Source: a virus
DNA: 64,000 nt
Strand: one strand, 5' to 3'
IMG/VR virus record: IMGVR_UViG_3300047550_003482
Coordinates: 1-64,000 of that record
The translations under genes and the position numbers were made by a program. Position 1 is the stretch's first letter, and every line of letters starts with the position of its first letter. The notes under the pieces are model-generated. The model ran no database searches. It saw only the letters and a list, made by a program, of their open reading frames with translations, and was not told the origin of the DNA. Below are positions 47,190 to 55,291 of this stretch, piece by piece.

Positions 47190-47645
47190 TTAATCCTTTG
47201 TTAGTTTATGCAATAACAGTAAATGTTCATATGCTGCATGAACACTGGGGTTCTTAGAGTATAACTCCTTCGCAGTTTTTTGTAAAGCATCTATTCCCGC
47301 TAATGCAACATTATGGGCACTTTCAACGTGTAGAGTATACATATCGTCGCCAAATGCCACTTTCAAATTATCCCAGGCTTGTTTTTGCTCAGGTGTCAGC
47401 GGTTTTTTCTTATGACGCATCTCACTGGCTTTTACTAGTGCCTGTTCCATTACATCCAATGCTACACGACTAGCGGCAATCAATGCAGCATAATCTGGGT
47501 CAATATTATGCCGTGTACTACGGCCGCCTGGATAGCACATGATTAAGTGATTACCTTTTGGTAGGGCGCTGACTAGATCATCATCGTATTCTTTTACTGG
47601 CACATAGCGCCGCCCAACTTTTTCATAGAATATTTTCTTTGTCAT
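47190..47645 (-). CDS. Phage-type protein, 151 aa
   Basis: The ATG at 47645 gives MTKKIFYEKVGRRYVPVKEY, typical of a phage early family; the frame is open upstream. Includes LIMCYPGGRSTRHNIDPDYA and a helical C-terminus. Overlaps the 98-aa gene by 23 nt. Confidence 0.68.
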   Translation of the reverse strand: MTKKIFYEKVGRRYVPVKEYDDDLVSALPKGNHLIMCYPGGRSTRHNIDPDYAALIAASRVALDVMEQALVKASEMRHKKKPLTPEQKQAWDNLKVAFGDDMYTLHVESAHNVALAGIDALQKTAKELYSKNPSVHAAYEHLLLLHKLTKD

Positions 47646-47919
47646 CAGGTTTTTCCCAATCGTTAGTAGTGTAATCCCAATGTCGTTGATCGTAGAAAGC
47701 AAACATTAGATCATGCCCAAACAGCCCTAGTAAGATTTCAAACCCTGCGTGGCTACACCGATGACTTACGACAAGATTGGCAGAAACAATAGTCCTAGAT
47801 CGTGTTATATCAAGTTCCCAAAACTTGTACTGCCAAGGTGTAGGACCGGTCCAACTCTTAATACTGTTGAGTTTTTGTTGCGACCAAGGATTGGTGATGT
47901 TGAGTGCTAGATGAATCAT
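47623..47919 (-). CDS. Small protein, 98 aa
   Basis: Contains WTGPTPWQYKFWELDITRSR and FEILLGLFGHDLMFAFYDQR. Unrecognised; resembles phage hypotheticals. Confidence 0.62.
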   Translation of the reverse strand: MIHLALNITNPWSQQKLNSIKSWTGPTPWQYKFWELDITRSRTIVSANLVVSHRCSHAGFEILLGLFGHDLMFAFYDQRHWDYTTNDWEKPDDKENIL

Positions 47920-47932
47920 TGTAGTATTTTAG

Positions 47933-48265
47933 TTATTTGTTCAACTCCCGATCATGCAGCACAATACCGCGGGCACGATACAACAGCCTCTGATACCTAC
48001 GTACATTTGAGCCCGGTGGCCAAAAGTTCATCAAATCTGGATTCCAGATCAATAGCATACAGTGTGCTGGCCAATAGTTTTTGATGTTCTTGGGCACCTC
48101 TTGCTTAGTCTCTTTTTCTACATACTTGAAGGTTGCCTTGATTAGAGAATCGGCAAATCCTTTCAATTCATTTCTTGCAAAACAAAACACACCTGAAGCT
48201 CGACCGCCTTGTTCATCAGTTGCACCTGCACAACGTGCCAGGTGTTCAATTGTTTGATCGTTCAT
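47933..48265 (-). CDS. MNERI-type start, diverged protein, 110 aa
   Basis: The ATG at 48265 gives MNDQTIEHLARCAG and GFADSLIKATF, like the MNERI family, but the C-terminus is a different basic domain (PPGSNVRRYQRLLYRARGIV) instead of FGVE. It looks like a fusion of the family head to another module. Confidence 0.62.
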   Translation of the reverse strand: MNDQTIEHLARCAGATDEQGGRASGVFCFARNELKGFADSLIKATFKYVEKETKQEVPKNIKNYWPAHCMLLIWNPDLMNFWPPGSNVRRYQRLLYRARGIVLHDRELNK

Positions 48266-48266
48266 T

Positions 48267-48521
48267 TTAGACTCCAAACTCTTTCTTGACACGATTTTCA
48301 ACGATTTCAGCGTTCGCCCAACCACACTGAAATTGTACTTCATCCTTGACTTCTGACATCACTGCTGAAATAAGCAACTCGGCGAACTTTTCCAAATCCA
48401 GGTTAGTTTTATCTAGGTCTATATTGTCAGACAGCATAAATTGTCCATCGGACAATTCAATGTATCCTTTTTCTAAGGTAGCACCGGCCCGCACTGCAAG
48501 TTGTTCAATTCGTTTGTTCAT
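48267..48521 (-). CDS. MNERI...FGVE family protein 9, 84 aa
   Basis: Opens MNKRIEQLAVRAG, has DLEKFAELLISAVM and ends RVKKEFGV. First gene after the promoter at 48554-48582. Confidence 0.72.
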   Translation of the reverse strand: MNKRIEQLAVRAGATLEKGYIELSDGQFMLSDNIDLDKTNLDLEKFAELLISAVMSEVKDEVQFQCGWANAEIVENRVKKEFGV

Positions 48522-48553
48522 TTCAGACTCCAGTTATTACTCACTAGAAATAC

Positions 48554-48582
48554 AGTATAACACTAGCCCGATTTATTGTCAA
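48554..48582 (-). promoter_or_regulatory. Sigma70 promoter (repeated cassette)
   Basis: Minus: TTGACA (48582-48577), 17-nt spacer, TATACT (48559-48554), then GTATTTCTAGTGAG. Confidence 0.88.
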
Positions 48583-48583
48583 A

Positions 48584-48838
48584 TTATGACCCAAAAACTT
48601 CAGCGGTTAGTAAGGTACGATCTTCAATCACCCAAAAGTTTTCAATTGCTCTTTTGCTATGCATTTCTGAAATATAGTGACCTAACAATTTTTCTTGGTT
48701 ATCAACATTGATTACTTTTCCTAACCAAATTTTGGTATGCACAATCTGATTAGTCTGTCCAACAATCCTGCCATCAGATTCTCTGTAATAATATGAACAA
48801 TTTGATTGTTCATGGTCACGCCATTGATATGTATTCAT
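48584..48838 (-). CDS. Small protein, 84 aa
   Basis: Contains NCSYYYRESDGRIVGQ and WVIEDRTLLTAEVFG. Resembles short phage proteins; function unknown. Confidence 0.65.
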   Translation of the reverse strand: MNTYQWRDHEQSNCSYYYRESDGRIVGQTNQIVHTKIWLGKVINVDNQEKLLGHYISEMHSKRAIENFWVIEDRTLLTAEVFGS

Positions 48839-49281
48839 ATGTTTTTCATTCGTTCTTGGCGTTCTGCCTCATGTTCATCACATAATGTTTTAATCCACCC
48901 ACCGGTTTGGCTTTTACCAGGCTTACCGCATTCTTCGCATGTATGTGCAGCCCATGCCTCAGCCATAGTGACCATTCCATCAATCCTAGAATTTCCACCT
49001 GTGTGGTAAAAACGCAGACCACCGAACTTCTCTTTGATTTGTTCAACTACTACAGGCGGAACTTCATCTGGGATTGGAGTATTGTATGGGTTAGATTCTA
49101 GTAGTAACTTACGTCTTTCGTTGGATTGTACAACGTGGCTTTGAATATGGGCACACAATGATTCAACAATGGGCCACCATCCAGGACCAATAGCAAAACC
49201 ACCATATGATCCTTCAAACATAGATGGATACTTTTCCTCCATCTTAGCAGCAAATTTTTCATAATCACTTTCTTGATACAT
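48835..49281 (-). CDS. Phage-type Cys protein, 148 aa
   Basis: Contains GGFAIGPGWWPIVESLCAHI, KEKFGGLRFYHTGG and HTCEECGKPGKSQTGGWIKT followed by LCDEH, a zinc-finger-like C-terminus. A type I associate with many phages; function unknown. Confidence 0.7.
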   Translation of the reverse strand: MYQESDYEKFAAKMEEKYPSMFEGSYGGFAIGPGWWPIVESLCAHIQSHVVQSNERRKLLLESNPYNTPIPDEVPPVVVEQIKEKFGGLRFYHTGGNSRIDGMVTMAEAWAAHTCEECGKPGKSQTGGWIKTLCDEHEAERQERMKNI

Positions 49282-49282
49282 C

Positions 49283-49426
49283 TTAATCCTTTAGCAATTG
49301 TTCCATACGTTCTTTCCAAAGCAAAGCATCTTCTTCATAATCAAAATGTGGGCTCAGTTCCACGTTTTCATCATCGTCCTCAACCCATACATAGATCCTA
49401 TAAATATCATCACAGATAAGTTGCAT
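49283..49426 (-). CDS. Small acidic protein, 47 aa
   Basis: ATG at 49426 to TAA at 49283. Contains YRIYVWVEDDDENVELSPHF. Well packed between neighbours. Confidence 0.62.
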   Translation of the reverse strand: MQLICDDIYRIYVWVEDDDENVELSPHFDYEEDALLWKERMEQLLKD

Positions 49427-49447
49427 GGTATTTCCTTTATGTTAGTT

Positions 49448-49780
49448 TTAACTATATGCAATTTCTGTCCACACTGTGTTTTCATCCATGATTTCTACAC
49501 TAGCTAGAGATTTAGTTTTCTCAATCATGTTAGCTAATACTCCGGCACCGTAACCAGTGTTGCCATAACTGTTTTTATGACAAAGATATTTTGATCCGCT
49601 ATGTCCTGTAAAAACATAGGTATCATTCTCTAATACCACTGACTTAATACCTGAGTTCAATCGCCAACTTGAAGAACCTAGATAAGATCCATACCAAGAT
49701 GCAAAAATTTTATATTCAACAGGTGAGTTATCGTTTGGTGTGATTTTAATCACCAACCAACGATCTGGTTGTTCTGACAT
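49448..49780 (-). CDS. Phage-type protein, 110 aa
   Basis: Contains IFASWYGSYLGSSSWRLNSG and YGNTGYGAGVLANMIE, resembling a phage family of unknown role. Confidence 0.65.
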   Translation of the reverse strand: MSEQPDRWLVIKITPNDNSPVEYKIFASWYGSYLGSSSWRLNSGIKSVVLENDTYVFTGHSGSKYLCHKNSYGNTGYGAGVLANMIEKTKSLASVEIMDENTVWTEIAYS

Positions 49781-49791
49781 AGACTGTTTCC

Positions 49792-50100
49792 TTAAGATTT
49801 AAGAATTGATAGTACTGCTGTCTTTTCTAGGTCTTCGCGGAATTCAGGATAAACTTCATGCAGTTTTTCTACAGAAATTTTCGTATATCCTTTACCTAAC
49901 TTTTTTTCAAAGTCTTGCTCAACACAGTACTGAGAAGTAGTTTCAATTTTTGTTCGCAAAGCTTGTCCTCTACGGCCCCAAAAAGTAACGAACTTGGATT
50001 CGTCCCACCGTCTAAGTGTTGAACGATCAGTTAGAGAAATGACACCCCAGACTTTATCGTGAGTGCCATCCCTACACCACCCTACACACACAATATTCAT
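49792..50100 (-). CDS. WGR-like small protein, 102 aa
   Basis: Contains HDKVWGVISL, FVTFWGRRGQALRTKIETTS and a helix FEKKLGKGYTKI, which resembles the WGR nucleic-acid-binding fold. Overlaps the phosphoesterase gene by 4 nt. Confidence 0.62.
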   Translation of the reverse strand: MNIVCVGWCRDGTHDKVWGVISLTDRSTLRRWDESKFVTFWGRRGQALRTKIETTSQYCVEQDFEKKLGKGYTKISVEKLHEVYPEFREDLEKTAVLSILKS

Positions 50101-50654
50101 GTATTCATCCTTCCATTATGACCTTTGATTTCACCCTTGAGCGCATCAGCAATCATTTCTTCCATAGTAGAAAGAAAACGTCCAGTGTAATCCCAGCCTA
50201 CATTACGTACACGATACTGTTCAAGACCGCTAGGATTCTGATGCAGATGCCCATGAAAATGCACAGCACCATGATGCTGACGGTTGAACTCAGCAATAGG
50301 ATAATGAAACATTACCACATGATGCCCATCATATCGGATTTCCAGATAATCATGAATTTCTTCAAAACATGCAGCAAAACTCTTATCCTTAACGGTTTTG
50401 CTATCATGATTGCCTTTGACAAGAATTTTGCGACCGTTAAGACTACGAAGAATATTAGCCGCATGCGATGCTGCCATAAAAGCAATATCACCCAGCATAT
50501 ACACCGTATCTTCGGGCATGACGGTCTCGTTCCACATGCGAATCATTTCATCATGCATGTGGTTGATATCACGGAAGTGACCGCGAGTTTCCGGACAAAA
50601 CTTCATGATGTTGTTGTGTCCGAAATGAAAGTCTGATCCGATGTATGTCTTCAT
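50097..50654 (-). CDS. Metallophosphoesterase, 185 aa
   Basis: GSDFHFGHNNI, MLGDIAF, VKGNHDSK, MFHYPI and HFHGHLHQN give a complete calcineurin-like site of the small phage/prophage type. Driven by the promoter at 50663-50691. Confidence 0.88.
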   Translation of the reverse strand: MKTYIGSDFHFGHNNIMKFCPETRGHFRDINHMHDEMIRMWNETVMPEDTVYMLGDIAFMAASHAANILRSLNGRKILVKGNHDSKTVKDKSFAACFEEIHDYLEIRYDGHHVVMFHYPIAEFNRQHHGAVHFHGHLHQNPSGLEQYRVRNVGWDYTGRFLSTMEEMIADALKGEIKGHNGRMNT

Positions 50655-50662
50655 AATGCCTT

Positions 50663-50691
50663 ATTCTATAGGTATTTGGATTTATTGTCAA
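50663..50691 (-). promoter_or_regulatory. Sigma70 promoter
   Basis: Minus: TTGACA (50691-50686), 17-nt spacer, TAGAAT (50668-50663). Confidence 0.82.
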
Positions 50692-51278
50692 CTTCTCTTG
50701 TCTAGGATTTTATCAATTAGTCCATATTCAAGGCTTTGGTCAGCGTTCATGAAATAATCTCTTTCCATATCCTTGCTCAATTCTTTGAAAGTTTTGCCTT
50801 TGCTATTGTGTTTGACATAGATATTAGTGAGATTCTTTTTCAATTCAAGAATTTCCTTAACCTGAATTTCCATATCAGTGGCTTGACCTCTTGCACCACC
50901 ACTTGGTTGATGAATCATCTGCCTAGCATTTGGTAACATAAAACGTTTACCTGGTGCACCTGCTTGTGCCAACAAACTTCCCATACTACAGGCTTGACCG
51001 ACAATAATAGTCTGTACATCACAACGTATAAATTGCATGGTATCATAGATACCTAATCCTGCTGTTACACTGCCACCTGGACTATTGATGTAAAGAAAAA
51101 TATCTTTGTTAGGTTCTTCACTTTCTAGATAAAGCATTTGTGCCACAATCAAATTAGCCATTTGGTCATGCACCTCACCTTCTAAAAAGATTAGTCTGTC
51201 TTTCAATAAGCGGCTATAAAGATCAAAACTTCTTTCACCACGACTGGTTTGCTCTAAAACAATAGGTACTAAACTCAT
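50688..51278 (-). CDS. clpP: ClpP protease
   Basis: This 196-aa protein is a full-length ClpP. The catalytic triad is S98 (GQACSMGS), H123 (MIHQPSGG) and D174 (ERDYF); [11 protein letters not shown] and EYGLIDKIL are also present. GAGGAT is the ribosome-binding site and TATAAT lies upstream. With the phage ClpX at 55288 it could form a phage ClpXP or mix with host subunits. Confidence 0.93.
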   Translation of the reverse strand: MSLVPIVLEQTSRGERSFDLYSRLLKDRLIFLEGEVHDQMANLIVAQMLYLESEEPNKDIFLYINSPGGSVTAGLGIYDTMQFIRCDVQTIIVGQACSMGSLLAQAGAPGKRFMLPNARQMIHQPSGGARGQATDMEIQVKEILELKKNLTNIYVKHNSKGKTFKELSKDMERDYFMNADQSLEYGLIDKILDKRS

Positions 51279-51336
51279 ATAATATCCTCAAAATTGATAT
51301 TATACTGTCCAGTAACTACTGTGTATAGTAAATAGG

Positions 51337-52851
51337 TTACTTACGTTTTTCTCTACCGACATTACCGACTTCTTTTTCTTGTCGGCGAACTGATTTCTTT
51401 TTGTCAGTGATATCTGTAGCAACTGAAGCAACACTCTTCATTGGTTTGCTTGGTGTTGGTTCTTCTTCTTTTTCTGGTCCTTGACCCTTGTCAATCTTGA
51501 ATGTATAGTTGCCTTTAATACCTGTACTGTAATAAGTTTTACCTGCACTTAGATAAACACCTTTAATGCTTGATCCTGGATATACAGTTTCAAATTCACT
51601 TAAAGTCCAAGTATCTTTACCTTCTTTTGCCTTGGTATAAACTTGAACTAATCCACCGTGGTTCAATATATCAGCGGCTGCTTTACTGAAATTAGTATGT
51701 TCATTTACCTCACTGGCCGCTTTATGTGCTACAGCAGCAATTAAATGATAATACAAATTTACAGTGTTTGATTCCATTGATCTAGAAAGAGCCAACTTTT
51801 TCAGTTTAGGACTAAGAACTTGATCAATACTATCAACATTTACTGGGCCATAATTTTTGAGACCTAATATTTGATTTGCTTCTTTTTCATTGATGATGTT
51901 GTATTTTATACCCAAATACAATGGTGCACCTGCTTGACCCTTGCTTTTGATTTCTTTGATAATCTCTATTTCTTCTTTGTACTTGCGTAAAAACTTTTTG
52001 CCATCCGGTGTTTCTTCAAGTTGTAAAATTTTATCAAATAAATTACCAACACTTGCGGTTGCACCTTTCCCGCCTTTACTACTAACTAATATACTTGCAC
52101 CTTCTTTGTTAGTAATGATACTATCGCTTAATCCTGCAGTTTTACTATCATCAAAACTAATTACTGTTTTACTGAAGCCATTGTATCCTAAAAACTTTTC
52201 TGCTGCTTCGCCTGCATTTCCTGTGTATTGACCTTTTTGTAAAGCCATTGGTTGTAGTATTTCACAGAAATAATCTCTGAATGCAGTAAAACTAATGTCA
52301 TTTGGCTTATTGAAAGTCATAGGCAAGGGTTCACCTATAGCAATTTTATGTGCCACTGCATACAAAGGATTATCAGTTCCCAAACTTGCAGCTAACTGAT
52401 TCATTATTTTTGGAATAGTAAGATCAGTTTTATCTGTCAGTAGATCCTGTGGACCTAATTGTGCTTGAGATTTTTCCGCCGACTTTCCTGCAAGTTTGTA
52501 ATCACCTACATTATTTGGTACATAATTATCTGTTGGATCTGGTTTGATAGATTCTAAATATCTTCCAAAATAAATTGCACCTTGTTCATTATTAAATTTA
52601 GCAATGGCAAATCCACCTGTTCGTGGACTTCTGGCATTCTGCCAAATAATATTTTTGATTTTTCGTTGAACTTGTGTAAGAGCAGAATCCAACTCTTCGG
52701 GAGAATATTTGCCTCCTCCTTCAGGGAAGAATTTTATCTCATCAAAATAAATTTCTTCTTTTTCTGGGTTTTTGAATACGTCACCGGATTTTCTACCAGC
52801 TAACCCAGTACTTTCTTTTAAAACATCAAATAGATTTAATAGTTCACGCAT
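51337..52851 (-). CDS. Tagged virion-type protein, 504 aa
   Basis: Starts MRELLNLFDVLKE followed by S, a longer tag with an L-x-E cleavage-type site. The body is alpha/beta with GAIYFGRYLESIKPDPTDN, GNAGEAAEKFLGYNG and GASILVSSKGGKGA; the C-terminus is charged. I associate this type with T4-like marine phage virion proteins but cannot name its function. A TAAATA motif (52863-52858) lies 6 nt before the ATG and no Shine-Dalgarno is seen. Confidence 0.7.
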   Translation of the reverse strand: MRELLNLFDVLKESTGLAGRKSGDVFKNPEKEEIYFDEIKFFPEGGGKYSPEELDSALTQVQRKIKNIIWQNARSPRTGGFAIAKFNNEQGAIYFGRYLESIKPDPTDNYVPNNVGDYKLAGKSAEKSQAQLGPQDLLTDKTDLTIPKIMNQLAASLGTDNPLYAVAHKIAIGEPLPMTFNKPNDISFTAFRDYFCEILQPMALQKGQYTGNAGEAAEKFLGYNGFSKTVISFDDSKTAGLSDSIITNKEGASILVSSKGGKGATASVGNLFDKILQLEETPDGKKFLRKYKEEIEIIKEIKSKGQAGAPLYLGIKYNIINEKEANQILGLKNYGPVNVDSIDQVLSPKLKKLALSRSMESNTVNLYYHLIAAVAHKAASEVNEHTNFSKAAADILNHGGLVQVYTKAKEGKDTWTLSEFETVYPGSSIKGVYLSAGKTYYSTGIKGNYTFKIDKGQGPEKEEEPTPSKPMKSVASVATDITDKKKSVRRQEKEVGNVGREKRK

Positions 52852-52857
52852 AATATG

Positions 52858-52863
52858 TATTTA
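52858..52863 (-). promoter_or_regulatory. Late-promoter motif TAAATA
   Basis: Minus-strand CTAAATA ends 6 nt before the start codon at 52851. Confidence 0.45.
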
Positions 52864-52869
52864 GTCAAC

Positions 52870-53358
52870 TCAGTATTTAAACAGATTTTGAGTTTTCAGC
52901 CAACCATGAAAATTATAGATTTTCTTAAGTGGTATGTCGTATTTCAATAATTTTTTCTTATGCATGAAAAAAGTAGGACCATGACTGAATACTGGCTTAA
53001 GACCTTTACTGATTCTTTCTTTACTCAAGATATCCCATTGGTATTGATGACACATTTCATGTGCAAGTATCATTATTAACCATTGTTTACATGCCCAACT
53101 TTTAGTTAGGCTAATAGTGCAATGTGCTTTTTTATTAGCTTTGTGCGGGATAGGAGTACAATAACCAAAATACAATTTAGGTTTAAGTACCAAATAAAAC
53201 TTTGGTTTATATAATTTGTTATTAAAAACTTCTCTATTCAATAACTCATACAAGTATGATATTTCTTTTATGCTTGTTTTGTAAGCTTTACGTCTTTGAT
53301 ATGTTATTGGGGGAAGTTCTTCATGCATTAATTTTTGTAATTCGTTTTTATAGCGCAT
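52870..53358 (-). CDS. SprT-like metalloprotease domain protein
   Basis: This 162-aa protein has the zinc motif LAHEMCHQYQW (HExxH) and a downstream FSHGPTFF (third His), the SprT layout. SprT/Spartan-type proteins act on DNA-bound proteins in eukaryotes; the bacterial role is less clear. Confidence 0.82.
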   Translation of the reverse strand: MRYKNELQKLMHEELPPITYQRRKAYKTSIKEISYLYELLNREVFNNKLYKPKFYLVLKPKLYFGYCTPIPHKANKKAHCTISLTKSWACKQWLIMILAHEMCHQYQWDILSKERISKGLKPVFSHGPTFFMHKKKLLKYDIPLKKIYNFHGWLKTQNLFKY

Positions 53359-53413
53359 ACAACTTCAATTGTACATATGCGAATAATTTTTACTAGCATA
53401 TAGGTCAAACTAT

Positions 53414-53419
53414 TAAATA
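53414..53419 (+). promoter_or_regulatory. Late-promoter motif TAAATA
   Basis: It ends 5 nt before the ATG at 53425, which has no Shine-Dalgarno. Confidence 0.42.
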
Positions 53420-53424
53420 ATCAA

Positions 53425-54117
53425 ATGAATGTAGCGTTTGATTTTATTAGTGATTTAAACATAAAAGACCAAGATCAATTTGATTGGACAGATAAACCCA
53501 CAAGTTTGTATTGTATAGTCGCTGGCAATGTTAGTGATACCTTGCCAGTTATATCTATGTGCTTAGGACATCTATCTAAATTGTATCAAGGGGTATTTTA
53601 CATACCAGGTTATCTTGAATATAGTAAATCTACTAACTACACCAAAACAACAAATGATTTAGCAAGGGTATTAAAGAAATTTAAAAATGTTGCATTGTTA
53701 GATCATCATGTGGTTATTATCAATGGTGTAGCTATATTAGGTTGTAATGGTTGGCATAACCAAAATAAAGAAGATGAACTGACAGAAATAAAAATCACTG
53801 AGTATAGATATGATGATGTTATCTACCTAAAAAACTCAGTAGAAAAACTTCAAAAGCATTTAGACATAAAGAAAATAATTATTGTATCCAATGCAGTCCC
53901 GCTCAATTATCTATATTATGGTGAATCACCTAAACATTTAGCAGATACAGCAGAACTATCATTGGCATTAGTTAGTGATAGTGAAACAAAAGTTTGTACT
54001 TGGATATTTGGTACATATGGTAAAATGGTTGAGACAACTATTGACAACGTAAAATATGTAAACAATACGTTTGTACAACAACCATACTGGCCTAAACGGG
54101 TAGATATAGAAATTTAA
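53425..54117 (+). CDS. Degenerate metallophosphoesterase
   Basis: This 230-aa protein keeps the calcineurin-like fold order but not the metal ligands: FISDLNIKD (SDLN for SDLH), IVAGNVSD (GN for GD), YIPGYLEY (PGY for GNHE) and FGTYGKMV (GTYG for GHTH). It is probably catalytically dead and may act by binding. It converges on clpS with a 4-nt overlap. Confidence 0.75.
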   Translation: MNVAFDFISDLNIKDQDQFDWTDKPTSLYCIVAGNVSDTLPVISMCLGHLSKLYQGVFYIPGYLEYSKSTNYTKTTNDLARVLKKFKNVALLDHHVVIINGVAILGCNGWHNQNKEDELTEIKITEYRYDDVIYLKNSVEKLQKHLDIKKIIIVSNAVPLNYLYYGESPKHLADTAELSLALVSDSETKVCTWIFGTYGKMVETTIDNVKYVNNTFVQQPYWPKRVDIEI

Positions 54118-54419
54118 GCTTCGGCTTCTACTTTAATTAGCAATGGATAACCTTTAGCCCTAGCTGCCATTGTAACTTCAATACCTCTGGTTTCAGCGAT
54201 TTCATAAGGAAGAATCGCAACAACTGCACTGCCTTCATGATGAATTTTAGTTGTAAGATTACTTGCAGTTTCATTGTTGTAATCAAAAAAGTTAATCAAG
54301 GACTCGATAACAAATTCCATTGATGTAACGTCATCATTCATATAAATGATTTTCCACAATGGTGGTTCTTGTAAATTTAGCAATGGCTTGATTTTTGTTT
54401 TTGTTTCTGACTTTGGCAT
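54114..54419 (-). CDS. clpS: ClpS adaptor
   Basis: This 101-aa protein matches bacterial ClpS: PLWKIIYMNDDVTSMEFVIE, HHEGSAVVAILPYEIAETRG and YPLLIKVE. The NDD and MEFV residues that form the N-degron pocket and ClpA contact are present. ClpS normally feeds ClpA, not ClpX, and no ClpA is in this window. AAGGATT precedes the ATG. Confidence 0.92.
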   Translation of the reverse strand: MPKSETKTKIKPLLNLQEPPLWKIIYMNDDVTSMEFVIESLINFFDYNNETASNLTTKIHHEGSAVVAILPYEIAETRGIEVTMAARAKGYPLLIKVEAEA

Positions 54420-54486
54420 ATGATAATCCTTGTTATATTGAAATAGATTATATTGTATTTATTTGAATGATGAAAACGTTAAGGTG

Positions 54487-54520
54487 AAAAAAGTGACTTG
54501 AACTTATATCAAGTCACTTT
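54487..54520 (-). terminator. Intrinsic terminator after hsp20
   Basis: A perfect 12-bp stem (54490-54501/54509-54520) with a 7-nt loop is followed on the minus strand by six Ts. Confidence 0.85.
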
Positions 54521-54539
54521 AGCTAGTAAATGCTATGAT

Positions 54540-54971
54540 TTACTTGTTATAGGTGATTTGGATGCGCTTTGGTTTTTGTTCTTCAGGAACGATACGTTCA
54601 AGACTGATTGCCAATATCCCATCTGCTAACACCGCACTCGTAACCTCAACATGGTCAGCTAGTGCCCATGATCTTAGGAAACTACGAGAACTAATTCCTC
54701 TATGCAAATATTCTACTTCAACATCTGAGGACTTTTCACCCTTTGCAATTAAATGTCCGTTTTCTACGGTTACAACAACCTCATCATCCTTAAACCCAGC
54801 TACCGCTAACTCAACGGTAAACTTGTCAGTACCATGTTTCACAACATTGTATGGAGGATAATTTGTAGCATTGTTGCTTGTACGCATTAGCTCAGTAATC
54901 ATGTTGTCAAAGCCTAATGCAAACTTGTGAATGTCTGGAACATTCAATGAACGGAATTGTAAATTTGTCAT
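54540..54971 (-). CDS. Hsp20 / alpha-crystallin small heat-shock protein
   Basis: This 143-aa protein has the alpha-crystallin domain (VELAVAGFKDDEVVVTVENG, GISSRSFLRSWALADHV, LADGILAISLERIVPEE). It belongs to the IbpA-type group found in many T4-like phages. AAAGGAG precedes the ATG. An inverted repeat at 55004-55022 lies in its upstream region. Confidence 0.92.
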   Translation of the reverse strand: MTNLQFRSLNVPDIHKFALGFDNMITELMRTSNNATNYPPYNVVKHGTDKFTVELAVAGFKDDEVVVTVENGHLIAKGEKSSDVEVEYLHRGISSRSFLRSWALADHVEVTSAVLADGILAISLERIVPEEQKPKRIQITYNK

Positions 54972-55003
54972 TTTATTTCTCCTTTAAGCAAATATGACAG
55001 TAT

Positions 55004-55022
55004 GAGCCCGATATCGGCACTC
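55004..55022. promoter_or_regulatory. Inverted repeat upstream of hsp20
   Basis: GAGCCCGATATCGGCACTC is a near-palindrome centred on GATATC. It lies about 33 nt before the hsp20 start, where an operator would be. Confidence 0.4.
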
Positions 55023-55069
55023 ATTAATATTTATTGTACTAATTTACGCAAAAAAATAAACTATTTAGG

Positions 55070-55291
55070 TTAAAACAGTTTTGGTGGAAGTTCTTGAGAC
55101 TTTATATATCGTTGCCATCTTTTAACCGCTTGTGCCTTTGCAATCTTTTTTGCTACTGTTGGCTTAGTATAGAATTGACGATTCTGTAATTCTAATAGCA
55201 AGCCATCTTCGGCAATTTTCTTTTTGAACTTTTGCAAAGCTCGGTCAAGGTTGTTATCATGTACTATTACTTTTTTACCATTTCTACTCAT
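55070..55291 (-). CDS. rpsU: Ribosomal protein bS21
   Basis: This 73-aa protein matches bS21: NNLDRALQKFKKKIAEDGLL, LQNRQFYTKPTVAKKIAKAQ and a basic C-terminal helix. bS21 sits near the anti-Shine-Dalgarno site of the 30S subunit. AGAGGT precedes the ATG, which overlaps the clpX stop (ATGA), so the two are coupled. Confidence 0.92.
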   Translation of the reverse strand: MSRNGKKVIVHDNNLDRALQKFKKKIAEDGLLLELQNRQFYTKPTVAKKIAKAQAVKRWQRYIKSQELPPKLF

